Below are positions 1-5,603 of a stretch of 5,603 bases of DNA, in pieces. Source of the DNA: JBECKQ01 sp040235375. GTDB taxonomy: Bacteria; Planctomycetota; Phycisphaerae; UBA1845. Position 1 is the first letter of the stretch, and each line of letters starts with the position of its first letter. The notes beneath the pieces are model-generated. The model searched no databases, had not been told where the DNA came from, and saw nothing but the letters and a program-made list of their open reading frames with translations. A program made the position numbers and the translations under genes. The DNA is taken from positions 1-5,603 of the forward strand of contig JBECKQ010000421.1 in the NCBI GenBank assembly GCA_040235375.1, given 5' to 3'.

Positions 1-24
1 GGGCGAATCAGGGGCTGTCGGCGG

Positions 25-55
25 CAGTCCGCTTCCTTACGGGCGCGGCTCGGAC
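25..55. repeat. 31-bp repeat, copy 1
   Basis: This copy is identical over 31 bases to 127-157. Its core is CTTCCTTACGGGCGCGGCTC, bounded by GTCCG and CGGAC, which are reverse complements, so the element can fold with an inner CCGC/GCGG stem. The reverse complement resembles a dispersed motif I recall from planctomycete genomes (GCGACCGTAAGGGAGCGG-like); that link is from memory. Confidence 0.85.
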
Positions 56-126
56 CGGGCTGCCGGCGATTCGTTGGATGACGCGTTCGTCCGAAGCGTT
101 GAAGGCGATTGAGGGGTTGATGGAGC

Positions 127-157
127 CAGTCCGCTTCCTTACGGGCGCGGCTCGGAC
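127..157. repeat. 31-bp repeat, copy 2
   Basis: This is the second exact copy, with its start 102 bases from the start of copy 1 and in the same orientation. The bases between and around the copies differ, so this is a dispersed short element rather than a duplication of the whole region. Confidence 0.85.
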
Positions 158-179
158 GGCCATCGCGGCTTTCGTATCG

Positions 180-207
180 GTGCCATCATGTGGCACTATC
201 GCGATAG
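180..207. repeat. Adjacent hairpin and 12-bp palindrome
   Basis: GTGCCA (180-185) pairs with TGGCAC (191-196) around TCATG. It overlaps by one base the perfect palindrome CTATCGCGATAG (196-207). Both lie in the non-coding stretch past the operon. No function can be assigned. Confidence 0.4.
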
Positions 208-261
208 CGCGAATGCGGCGGGGCGAATGGTCGGCTAACGGCGTTCGAAACCCTCGCCCGG

Positions 262-282
262 CCTTCCCCTGCAAGGGGAGGG
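262..282. terminator. GC-rich hairpin, possible terminator or REP-like element
   Basis: CCTTCCCC (262-269) pairs with GGGGAGGG (275-282) around TGCAA, giving eight pairs including one G-T wobble. It lies about 140 bases beyond the kinase stop codon. No T tract follows on the minus strand, so intrinsic termination is doubtful. Similar short C-rich/G-rich hairpins with a TGCA-type loop are common repetitive intergenic elements in GC-rich bacteria. Confidence 0.4.
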
Positions 283-332
283 GTTGGCGGCGGGGCAATT
301 CACGGGTTGCCGACGGTGGATTCGGCGGGTGA

Positions 333-432
333 CGGCGGCCGTCCTGGCTTTATTCGCCGGCGGCCGTCCTGGCTTTATTCGCCGGCGGCTGGCTTGGCTT
401 TGTTCGCCGGCGGCCGTCCTGGCTTTATTCGC
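333..432. repeat. Four 25-bp tandem repeats at the 3' end of the kinase gene
   Basis: The units are 333-357, 358-382, 383-407 and 408-432. Units 1, 2 and 4 are identical and contain GGCTTTATTCGCCGGC across their junctions; unit 3 has several substitutions. The kinase stop codon (TAA, 425-427 on the minus strand) lies inside unit 4, so the array begins at the end of the gene and runs into its 3' untranslated region. On the minus strand, each GGCCGCCGGC can pair with the next GCCAGGACGGCC around the loop GAATAAA, giving ten base pairs with two bulged A residues; 337-365 is the best example. There are no unique spacers. A role in mRNA 3'-end stability or termination is possible. Confidence 0.9.
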
Positions 433-2239
433 CGGCGGGGGGTTCGGCGGATTCGGCGGCGCGCGGGGCGGGACCGGCGGCGCGCGCGGCGGGCTCGGTG
501 GGCGCGTGGGGTCTGGCGAAGCGGCGGATGGCGCCGGTGAGCTTTTCGATGGAGCCGTCCTTGGTGAAGTAGGCGGCGGCGCCGGCCAGCTTCATGGCTT
601 CGGCGGCGTTGTCCGTCTCGTGCATGGACAGACCGATGACGGTCACGTCCGGGTGGTCGGCCTTGATCCGGCGGGTGGCTTCGATGCCGTTCATCGTCGG
701 CATGCTGACGTCCATCAGGATGACATCGAGGTTATTGCTCCGCGCCATTTCGATTGCGTCAGTGCCATCGGCGGCCTCGGCGACGATGGCAATGTCCGGC
801 TCGGCGGCGAGCACGCTGGCGAGTCCGCGGCGGACGACCGAATGGTCGTCCACCAGCATGACGCGGATGGCGCCGCCGGGATGCGCTGCTTTCTTGAGTT
901 TCCGGCGGCGTCTCGTGGACTGCTCCGACGGCGCCTGCTGCTCACGGGCTGCTTCGTCGGAATCTGGAGCGTCCGGATCCGGCGGCGGCGGTTCCTGCTC
1001 ACGGGCGAACAGGCCGGCCGAGGTGGGGACGGTGATCGTGGCACGCGTACCCAGGCCGACTGTGGATTGGATGGTGAGACAGCCGCCGATGAGGTTCAGA
1101 CGATAGCGCATGTGGCGAATGCCCAGGCCGGGGCCTTTCTGGTCCGATTCCCGCACGAGGTCGTGTTCGCCGCAGCCCCTGCCGTTATCGGCCACGACGA
1201 CCGCGATCTTGTCGTCGGCGCTCGGCGTGACGGTCACGCGGGCGTGATCGGTGCCGGCGTGCTTGATGACGTTGAACAGCAGCTCGTTGACCACCTGGAA
1301 GACGAGGGCCCGGCTGTCATCGTCGTCAGGCTCGGCGCCGTTGTCGGCCTCGATCTGCACGCGCAGCCCATAGCGCGCTTCCATCTGGCGGGCGAGCCAG
1401 CCAAGCGCGGGAATCAGTCCCATGTCGTAGAGAACTGGCGGGCAGAGCTGCGCGGACAACGTGCGCAGCTCGTGAACGGCCTCGTTGATCAGGTCGCTGC
1501 TTCGCTGGATGTCGGCGGCGCGCTGCTCAGCGGACTGGGCGGCGCCGAGCTGCTCGATCTTCATTCGGGCGGCGACGAGGATCTGCTGGACGCTGTCGTG
1601 CAGCAACTGAGCGAGGCGCCGCTGTTCGCTGCGCTCGGCGCGGCTCAGCTCCCAGGCGAGGTCACGGAGCTGTTCGCTGCGCATCTCGGCCTCGGCCGTA
1701 CGCTGGGCGAGCTCCTCGTTAATCCTGTGCAACTCGGCCTCGATGCGTTTGCGCTCGCGCAGGTCGATGATGGCCGTACGATAGAGCTGGCCGCCTGCAG
1801 CGCCGGCGACCGGCAGACTTACCAGCTCGACCGGAATTTGACGGTGCTCTTGCGTTCCGAGCTTGAGCTGGGTGCGGACGACCTCGCCGGCACGTCCGCA
1901 GGCGATCATGTGGCGTTGGAACGCGACGTGATCGAGCCCGGCCACGCGAAGGAAGAACAGCGAGCCGAGCAGTTGGTCGCGCGTGGCCTCGAGAATATCG
2001 CACGCGGCGACGTTGATCTCCTGGATGATGCCGCGATCCGTCAGCATTAGGAGGCCGACGGGGGCGAAATCCCATATCCCAGCGCGCTGCTCGCGCGTTT
2101 GCTGTAGTTGCTCGGCGATATCGTCCTGGCTGATCAGCGAGCGCTCGAGCGCGCGGCGAAGCGTGATCAACTCGCGCAGCGCGGCCTCGAGCCGAAGCTC
2201 CATGCGATGGTATTTGTTGTCTCCCGAAGCGTGATTCAC
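425..2239 (-). CDS. PAS-containing hybrid sensor histidine kinase (HisKA_3 type) with C-terminal NarL-type receiver
   Basis: This soluble 604-residue two-component protein has no membrane segment. It starts with a helical, Leu/Arg/Glu-rich segment (about 12-53), followed by a PAS domain (about 54-160, opening IWDFAPVGLLMLTDRG) and a signalling helix (161-200). The dimerisation/phosphoacceptor region has the H-box RRLAQLLHDSVQQ with His214 followed by Asp215, as in NarX/DegS-like kinases. The ATPase domain shows the N-box (Glu319, Asn323), DNGRG (351-355), GPGLG (369-373) and GLGTRA (395-400). A Pro/Asp-rich then Arg/Lys-rich linker (about 405-455) leads to a receiver (about 457-575) with Asp464/Asp465, phosphoacceptor Asp510, Ser538 and Lys560, all the expected residues. 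The receiver resembles NarL/FixJ regulators, yet an Ala/Pro-rich tail replaces the usual LuxR-type helix-turn-helix. The start is GTG at 2237-2239: an in-frame TGA lies just upstream, GAAGGG sits 9 bases before it, and no other start codon intervenes. An ATG at codon 13 is the alternative. It is probably cotranscribed with the CheB-CheR gene 98 bases upstream. Confidence 0.95.
   Translation of the reverse strand: MNHASGDNKYHRMELRLEAALRELITLRRALERSLISQDDIAEQLQQTREQRAGIWDFAPVGLLMLTDRGIIQEINVAACDILEATRDQLLGSLFFLRVAGLDHVAFQRHMIACGRAGEVVRTQLKLGTQEHRQIPVELVSLPVAGAAGGQLYRTAIIDLRERKRIEAELHRINEELAQRTAEAEMRSEQLRDLAWELSRAERSEQRRLAQLLHDSVQQILVAARMKIEQLGAAQSAEQRAADIQRSSDLINEAVHELRTLSAQLCPPVLYDMGLIPALGWLARQMEARYGLRVQIEADNGAEPDDDDSRALVFQVVNELLFNVIKHAGTDHARVTVTPSADDKIAVVVADNGRGCGEHDLVRESDQKGPGLGIRHMRYRLNLIGGCLTIQSTVGLGTRATITVPTSAGLFAREQEPPPPDPDAPDSDEAAREQQAPSEQSTRRRRKLKKAAHPGGAIRVMLVDDHSVVRRGLASVLAAEPDIAIVAEAADGTDAIEMARSNNLDVILMDVSMPTMNGIEATRRIKADHPDVTVIGLSMHETDNAAEAMKLAGAAAYFTKDGSIEKLTGAIRRFARPHAPTEPAARAAGPAPRAAESAEPPAGE
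455..496. repeat. Imperfect 21-bp duplication in the kinase C-terminal tail
   Basis: Bases 455-475 and 476-496 match at 18 of 21 positions. They encode part of the Ala/Pro/Arg tail after the receiver (roughly residues 582-595). The 21-bp period keeps the reading frame. The tail looks like low-complexity expansion rather than a folded domain. Confidence 0.6.
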
Positions 2240-2337
2240 AGGGACTCGCCCTTCGGTTCGTATCTGCCACGCTCATTGCACGTATCAGGTCGCGATGAAC
2301 GAAACGGGGCCGACTCACGATCGTAGCCGGCAGGGCC
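2240..2337 (-). other. Intergenic spacer within the operon
   Basis: These 98 bases separate the CheB-CheR stop (TGA, 2338-2340) from the kinase GTG. They hold a weak imperfect dyad at 2309-2331 (GCCG...CGGC around the palindrome ACGATCGT at 2317-2324), without a T tract, and the Shine-Dalgarno candidate of the kinase. There is no convincing terminator or second promoter, so cotranscription is the simplest reading. Confidence 0.6.
2249..2254 (-). promoter_or_regulatory. Shine-Dalgarno candidate for the histidine kinase GTG start
   Basis: GAAGGG on the minus strand lies 9 bases upstream of the GTG at 2237-2239. It supports GTG rather than the ATG at 2201-2203, which has no purine-rich stretch at a suitable distance. 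The match is partial. Confidence 0.45.
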
Positions 2338-5300
2338 TCACGTGTCCCGCCCGCCGTTGGAGCCCTGGTCGATCTCGACCAGAATCAACGGCGGGCGCGC
2401 TTCGTCCCCCTCCAGCCGCCGGGCGCAGAGGAGCATCCGCCGGCGCCCGATGCTGGGGAAATCGTGTTCGACCTCAAAGCGTTCGAGCGGTCCACCGCTG
2501 TCCAGGATGGCCTGGAGGCGGCTGCGCAGATCGGGAATATCCCACTGCCCGTTGCCGAGATCGTAGAGTAGCTTGCTGCTCACCTCCCCCGCGGAGACCC
2601 GAAAAAGGCGGCAGTAGGCGCTGTTGACCATGCGAACGCGGAGCCCGCTGTCGAGGACGAGCAGCGGGTTGTCCATCGTCTCGATGATGCCCTCAGCAAA
2701 TGCCTGGGCCTGGCGGGCCTCCTGCTCGTGACGGCGCGATTCGTCGATGTCGTAGAGGGCGAGAACGGCGCCGTCAATCCGATTGTCCAGACTGCGATAA
2801 GGGCGGATGCGCAGCGAGAACCAGCGGCCATGCGCATCGCGGACGTCGCGCTCGATCGTGGTGAAGTGATCGAGGACATGGGTGATCATCGTCTCGAGAT
2901 CGGGACAATCGATGTTGGGCTTGATCTGCCCGATGGGGCGGGCGATGTCGCCGGGGATGAGATTGAGCACCTCTTCGGCCATCGGCGTGTAGCGGCGGAT
3001 CTTCATGTCGAGGTCGACCATCACGATGGCGATGTGAACGTCGGCCAGCAGGTTGGTCAGGTCGCTGTTGGCCCGGCTGAGCTCCTCGTTGCGGCTGTGC
3101 AGCTCCTCGTTGACGGTGTTGAGCTCTTCGTTGGTTGATTGCAGAGCTTCCTTGGCCGTGTCGAGCTCCTCGTTGGTGGACTGAAGCTCCTCGTTGCTGG
3201 AGAGGATCTCCTCGTTGGCGGATTGCAGCTCTTCATTGGTGGCGCCGAGGTCCTGGATGATGCTTTGCAGGTGATCGCGGCTGGCGGCGAGCTCGTTCTC
3301 GAGGCGCTCGATCTCCTCCTGGTGCTGGTCGATCATGTCGGCGCGCCGAGGGCTCCTGGGTTCGGCTTTCGCCCCCCTGCCCGCCTTTTGCGCAGCCGGC
3401 GGCGTGACATCCTCGAAGAGCACGAGAAAGTGGTCATGCGCTTCGGCCCCGAGGGGAACGACTTCCAGGGTGACGTCGCGACCCTGGCCGTTGAACGTGA
3501 CCCTCAGCCTTTCGCGCCGGACGGGCTTGCCCTTGCGGGCGGCTTCGTGAAACGCCGTCCGCAGGGCATGCACGAGCCCCTCGCGGGCCATGGTCATGAG
3601 GTTGAGATCAGCGGCCCCCGAGGCGTGCTCGAGGTAGTAGCCCGTCTGGCCGCGGAACTGGATCACCTGCATGTCGCGGTCCACCAAAACAGCGGGGGGG
3701 GCATAGCGCTTGAGCAGCACGGCGCTGACCTCCTCGTGAAGGCTGGTGACGCCCGGATGGATGAGGCGATTGACGTGCTCGTGGTTGGGAGTCCGCGAGT
3801 AGTCGATCGGGAACGGGAAGATCGGCGAGGTGGTCTGCTTGCGCTTGTAAATGCGGTACTTCTTGTCCACGACGCTGAACAGGTCGTTCTGGTAGCCGGT
3901 CGTCTCGGCGGAGCCAAGCATGAGAAACCCGTTCGGATTCAGGGCAAAGTGGAAGAGGGAGATGATCCGCTTCTGCGCCTCGGCCCCGAGATAGATAAGC
4001 ACGTTTCGGCACACGATGAGATCGAGCTTGGAGAACGGCGGATCCTTCGTAACGTCCTGGCGGGCGAACACGCAGAGGTCACGGACCGACTTGGCGATGC
4101 GGTACTTGCCGTCGATCACGTTGAAGTAGCGGCGCAGGCGCGCGTCGGAAACGTCTTCGGTGATGGCCCGCGGGTAAAAGCCGGCGCGGGCCTGCTCGAT
4201 GGCGGCATCGCTGATGTCCGTGGCGAACACCTGGATGGGCGTGACGCCCGCATCTTCCCCCAGGGCCTCGAGCAGGGCGATGACCACCGAGTAGCACTCT
4301 TCCCCGGTGGAGCACCCCGGGGTCCAGATGCGGATCGGCTGCTCGCCGGACTGCTCCTGGATGACCGCGGGAAAGACCTTGTCCTTGAGCAGCTCGAACG
4401 CCTCGGGCTCGCGGAAGAACCGCGTCACGTGAATGAGGATGTCCTGATAGAGCATCTGCGGCTCGTCGTCGTCTTTGCGAAGGAAGTCGATGTATTCATC
4501 GGCGGTGGTGAGCTTGTGCAGGACGATGCGGCGGTGAATCCGGCGGCGGAGCGTGGCCGGCTTGTACAGGCTGAAATCGACGCCGGAAACCTTGTGCAGG
4601 ATGTTGCGGATGTGCCGGACGTGTTGGTCGGTGATGTCCATCGTCGGCTCGAGTCCGCCGGCGGCGTTGCGGCGAACGGCAGGACTGGCGACGAGGCGGG
4701 CGATCTCCTGGGCCAGGCGAGGCGGCGGCAGGGCGATGTCGACCGCGCCGGTCTCGATGGCGGCTTCCGGCATGCCGCGAAACCGGGCGGTCTCCGGCGT
4801 CTGGGCCAAGGCGATGCCGCCGGCGGTCTTGATGACCGCCAGGCCCTTGGCGCCGTCCGTGGCGGTACCGGAAAGAACCACGCCGATCGATCGCGCCTGG
4901 GCGAGATCGGCAATCGCCTGAAAGCAGAAGTCGATCGGCTTGAAGTTGCCCGTGGAGCCTGTCCGTTTGACCAGGCGAATGCTGGAGCCGTGGAAGCCGA
5001 CCTGCACGTCGGGCGGGGAGACGTACACGTGGTCCGGCTCGAGCGGCGTGCCGTCCTCCATCTCGATGACAGGCATTTCGGTGGCGTGGGCGAGCAGTTC
5101 CGGCAGGGCGCTGGTATGCGTGGGCGAAAGGTGCTGGACCATCACCAGGGCGGCGCCCGTGTCGGCCGGCAGCGACCGCAGCAGCTCGGTCATGGCTTCG
5201 AGGCCACCGGCGGATGCGCCGATGCCGACGATGAACGGACCATCGTACAGGCGAGGGGGTTCGGCCTCGGCGGGCGTGGGCTCCGGCTTCTGCGCGGACT

Positions 5301-5391
5301 GCGGTGCATCCTGCTTGCTCGCCTCCGTCTTTTGCGGTGTTTCGTCTTTGACCGGCTTGTCCGCGCGTTTTGTCTTCTTCTTGGCGCTCAT
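2338..5391 (-). CDS. CheB-CheR fusion with coiled coil and PAS domains (protein-glutamate methylesterase / glutamate O-methyltransferase)
   Basis: This 1017-residue cytoplasmic protein has no signal peptide or membrane segment. Residues 1-48 are Lys/Glu/Pro-rich and probably disordered. A CheB methylesterase domain (about 50-240) carries the expected triad: Ser60 in GIGASAGG, His87 in VQHLSP and Asp179 in SGTATDG. A CheR methyltransferase (about 250-520) follows, with VTRFFREPEAF at 322-332, the SAM-binding loop TPGCSTGEE (357-365), ATDIS (390-394) and CRNVLIYL (461-468). Next come a PAS-like domain (about 555-665), nine NEEL-type heptads (719-781), and PAS domains at about 782-885 and 895-1007. 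Known family roles are de-esterifying/deamidating and methylating receptor glutamates; the substrate here is unknown. Canonical CheB has an N-terminal receiver, absent here, and similar fusions often carry a C-terminal kinase, also absent; the kinase is the next gene. The ATG at 5389-5391 lacks a strong Shine-Dalgarno, but the domain begins soon after it, and a plausible promoter lies 66 bases upstream. Domain identity is secure, physiological role is not. Confidence 0.96.
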   Translation of the reverse strand: MSAKKKTKRADKPVKDETPQKTEASKQDAPQSAQKPEPTPAEAEPPRLYDGPFIVGIGASAGGLEAMTELLRSLPADTGAALVMVQHLSPTHTSALPELLAHATEMPVIEMEDGTPLEPDHVYVSPPDVQVGFHGSSIRLVKRTGSTGNFKPIDFCFQAIADLAQARSIGVVLSGTATDGAKGLAVIKTAGGIALAQTPETARFRGMPEAAIETGAVDIALPPPRLAQEIARLVASPAVRRNAAGGLEPTMDITDQHVRHIRNILHKVSGVDFSLYKPATLRRRIHRRIVLHKLTTADEYIDFLRKDDDEPQMLYQDILIHVTRFFREPEAFELLKDKVFPAVIQEQSGEQPIRIWTPGCSTGEECYSVVIALLEALGEDAGVTPIQVFATDISDAAIEQARAGFYPRAITEDVSDARLRRYFNVIDGKYRIAKSVRDLCVFARQDVTKDPPFSKLDLIVCRNVLIYLGAEAQKRIISLFHFALNPNGFLMLGSAETTGYQNDLFSVVDKKYRIYKRKQTTSPIFPFPIDYSRTPNHEHVNRLIHPGVTSLHEEVSAVLLKRYAPPAVLVDRDMQVIQFRGQTGYYLEHASGAADLNLMTMAREGLVHALRTAFHEAARKGKPVRRERLRVTFNGQGRDVTLEVVPLGAEAHDHFLVLFEDVTPPAAQKAGRGAKAEPRSPRRADMIDQHQEEIERLENELAASRDHLQSIIQDLGATNEELQSANEEILSSNEELQSTNEELDTAKEALQSTNEELNTVNEELHSRNEELSRANSDLTNLLADVHIAIVMVDLDMKIRRYTPMAEEVLNLIPGDIARPIGQIKPNIDCPDLETMITHVLDHFTTIERDVRDAHGRWFSLRIRPYRSLDNRIDGAVLALYDIDESRRHEQEARQAQAFAEGIIETMDNPLLVLDSGLRVRMVNSAYCRLFRVSAGEVSSKLLYDLGNGQWDIPDLRSRLQAILDSGGPLERFEVEHDFPSIGRRRMLLCARRLEGDEARPPLILVEIDQGSNGGRDT
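3049..3237 (-). repeat. Nine 21-bp coding repeats for NEEL-type coiled-coil heptads
   Basis: This stretch encodes residues 719-781 of the CheB-CheR protein as nine consecutive seven-residue units, mostly of the form NEELxxx (NEELQSA, NEEILSS, NEELQST, NEELDTA, KEALQST, NEELNTV, NEELHSR, NEELSRA, NSDLTNL). The Leu (or Ile) at position four of each unit fits a parallel coiled coil. It links the first PAS-like region to the two C-terminal PAS domains and probably sets dimerisation and signal transmission. NEELQS-type linkers are known in CheB-CheR-PAS fusions. Confidence 0.9.
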
Positions 5392-5456
5392 GGCTTGTGA
5401 CTCGCTTGGCGGGAAGACGGGTATCGAGCGACGTGTCGTTCACGCCCTCTGCCCCC

Positions 5457-5486
5457 AGTATACCAACACCCAGGGGCCGATAACAG
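5457..5486 (-). promoter_or_regulatory. Sigma70-like promoter for the cheBR-kinase operon
   Basis: On the minus strand, TATACT (5457-5462) matches the -10 consensus at five of six positions and is preceded by TGG, giving an extended -10 (TGnTATACT). A weak -35, CTGTTA (5481-5486), sits 18 bases further upstream. The predicted start is the A at about 5450, leaving a leader of about 59 bases before the ATG. It is the best AT-rich hexamer in a GC-rich leader, directly ahead of the first gene, but this is prediction from sequence alone. Confidence 0.6.
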
Positions 5487-5489
5487 GGG

Positions 5490-5527
5490 GGAGAATCGCA
5501 CGGCCCAAGCGGGGATCGGCATTCTCC
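5490..5527. promoter_or_regulatory. Inverted repeat GGAGAAT-N24-ATTCTCC, possible operator
   Basis: GGAGAAT at 5490-5496 and its exact reverse complement ATTCTCC at 5521-5527 are separated by 24 bases, with starts 31 bases apart, about three helical turns. With transcription starting near 5450, the site would span about -40 to -77, a typical activator position. It could bind a dimer or two dimers, or be chance. No regulator gene is visible in the window. Confidence 0.35.
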
Positions 5528-5548
5528 ACGACCGTGCGCAATCAGTGA

Positions 5549-5567
5549 CCGCGTCAAACTGACGCGG
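5549..5567. repeat. Perfect 8-bp dyad with 3-base loop
   Basis: CCGCGTCA (5549-5556) and TGACGCGG (5560-5567) flank the loop AAC. No run of T follows on either strand, so a classical intrinsic terminator is not supported. It lies about 100 bases upstream of the predicted transcription start and may be an operator or the 3' structure of a transcript from beyond the window. Confidence 0.5.
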
Positions 5568-5603
5568 AGCGGGACCCAGCAACCGAAAACTTGCGGCAAC
5601 GCG

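Larger units (their letters stand above)
1..424. other. Non-coding, repeat-rich region downstream of the operon
   Basis: No convincing gene is present. The only small open frames of note run through the 31-bp repeats on the minus strand (8-298), giving VRAAPVRKRT twice, or through the tandem array on the plus strand; neither resembles a known protein. The region carries the two 31-bp repeats, a hairpin-palindrome pair (180-207), the hairpin at 262-282 and most of the 25-bp tandem array. It may separate the operon from a gene to the left that lies outside the window. Confidence 0.65.

Noticed and set aside
262..282. Strong rho-independent terminator for the operon
   Set aside because: The hairpin is stable but no T tract follows it on the transcript strand, so it is listed only as a possible terminator at low confidence.
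8..298. 96-residue minus-strand open frame through the 31-bp repeats
   Set aside because: Its only notable feature is VRAAPVRKRT occurring twice, which is the translated DNA repeat. No protein family is recognised and the region is full of hairpins.
333..432. CRISPR-like array
   Set aside because: The four 25-bp units abut directly with no unique spacers, and no cas genes are present, so this is a simple tandem repeat.
455..871. Separate response-regulator gene
   Set aside because: The receiver is in the same uninterrupted frame as the kinase, joined by a linker, with no convincing internal start and ribosome binding site.
284..2050. 588-residue open frame on the plus strand opposite the kinase
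   Set aside because: It is antisense to well-supported kinase and receiver domains, begins in the repeat array and has no recognisable fold.
3139..5400. 753-residue open frame on the plus strand opposite the CheB-CheR gene
   Set aside because: It mirrors the codon structure of the minus-strand gene, which has clear catalytic motifs. The plus-strand translation is Gly/Ala/Val/Leu-rich with no recognisable domain, a common antisense artefact at high GC.
5388..5582. 64-residue minus-strand open frame upstream of the CheB-CheR gene
   Set aside because: It runs through the predicted promoter and operator region, overlaps the CheB-CheR start codon in another frame and resembles no known protein.

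Overview
This GC-rich window holds a two-gene signalling operon read on the minus strand, plus about 420 bases of repeat-dense non-coding DNA beyond its 3' end. No tRNA, rRNA, CRISPR array or transposase gene was seen.

Layout in transcription order, right to left. (1) 5603-5392: a 212-base leader with a good sigma70-like promoter (TATACT at 5457-5462), a 7-bp inverted repeat (GGAGAAT/ATTCTCC) just upstream of its -35 region, and a separate 8-bp dyad at 5549-5567. (2) 5391-2338: a 1017-residue fusion of CheB methylesterase, CheR methyltransferase, a PAS-like domain, a long NEEL-heptad coiled coil and two more PAS domains. (3) 2337-2240: a 98-base gap without a clear terminator. (4) 2239-425: a 604-residue PAS histidine kinase of the NarX/DegS-like (HisKA_3) type with a NarL-type receiver fused at its C-terminus and no DNA-binding domain. 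(5) 432-333: four 25-bp tandem repeats, the first of which in transcript order contains the kinase stop codon. (6) 332-1: hairpins and two exact copies of a 31-bp repeat, with no convincing gene.

The two proteins probably form one pathway. The first has the methylesterase and methyltransferase catalytic residues plus sensory PAS domains, but no kinase domain. The second has the kinase and receiver. No chemoreceptor, CheA or CheW gene is present, and the CheB part lacks the receiver that normally controls it. The system therefore looks like a stand-alone PAS-based sensory module rather than a normal chemotaxis cluster. Substrate, signal and output cannot be read from the sequence.

Organism: a GC-rich bacterium. 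The reverse complement of the 31-bp repeat (core GCGCCCGTAAGGAAGCGG) resembles a dispersed motif I recall from planctomycete genomes. Planctomycetota is therefore my best guess, with moderate to low confidence; this rests on memory, not a search.
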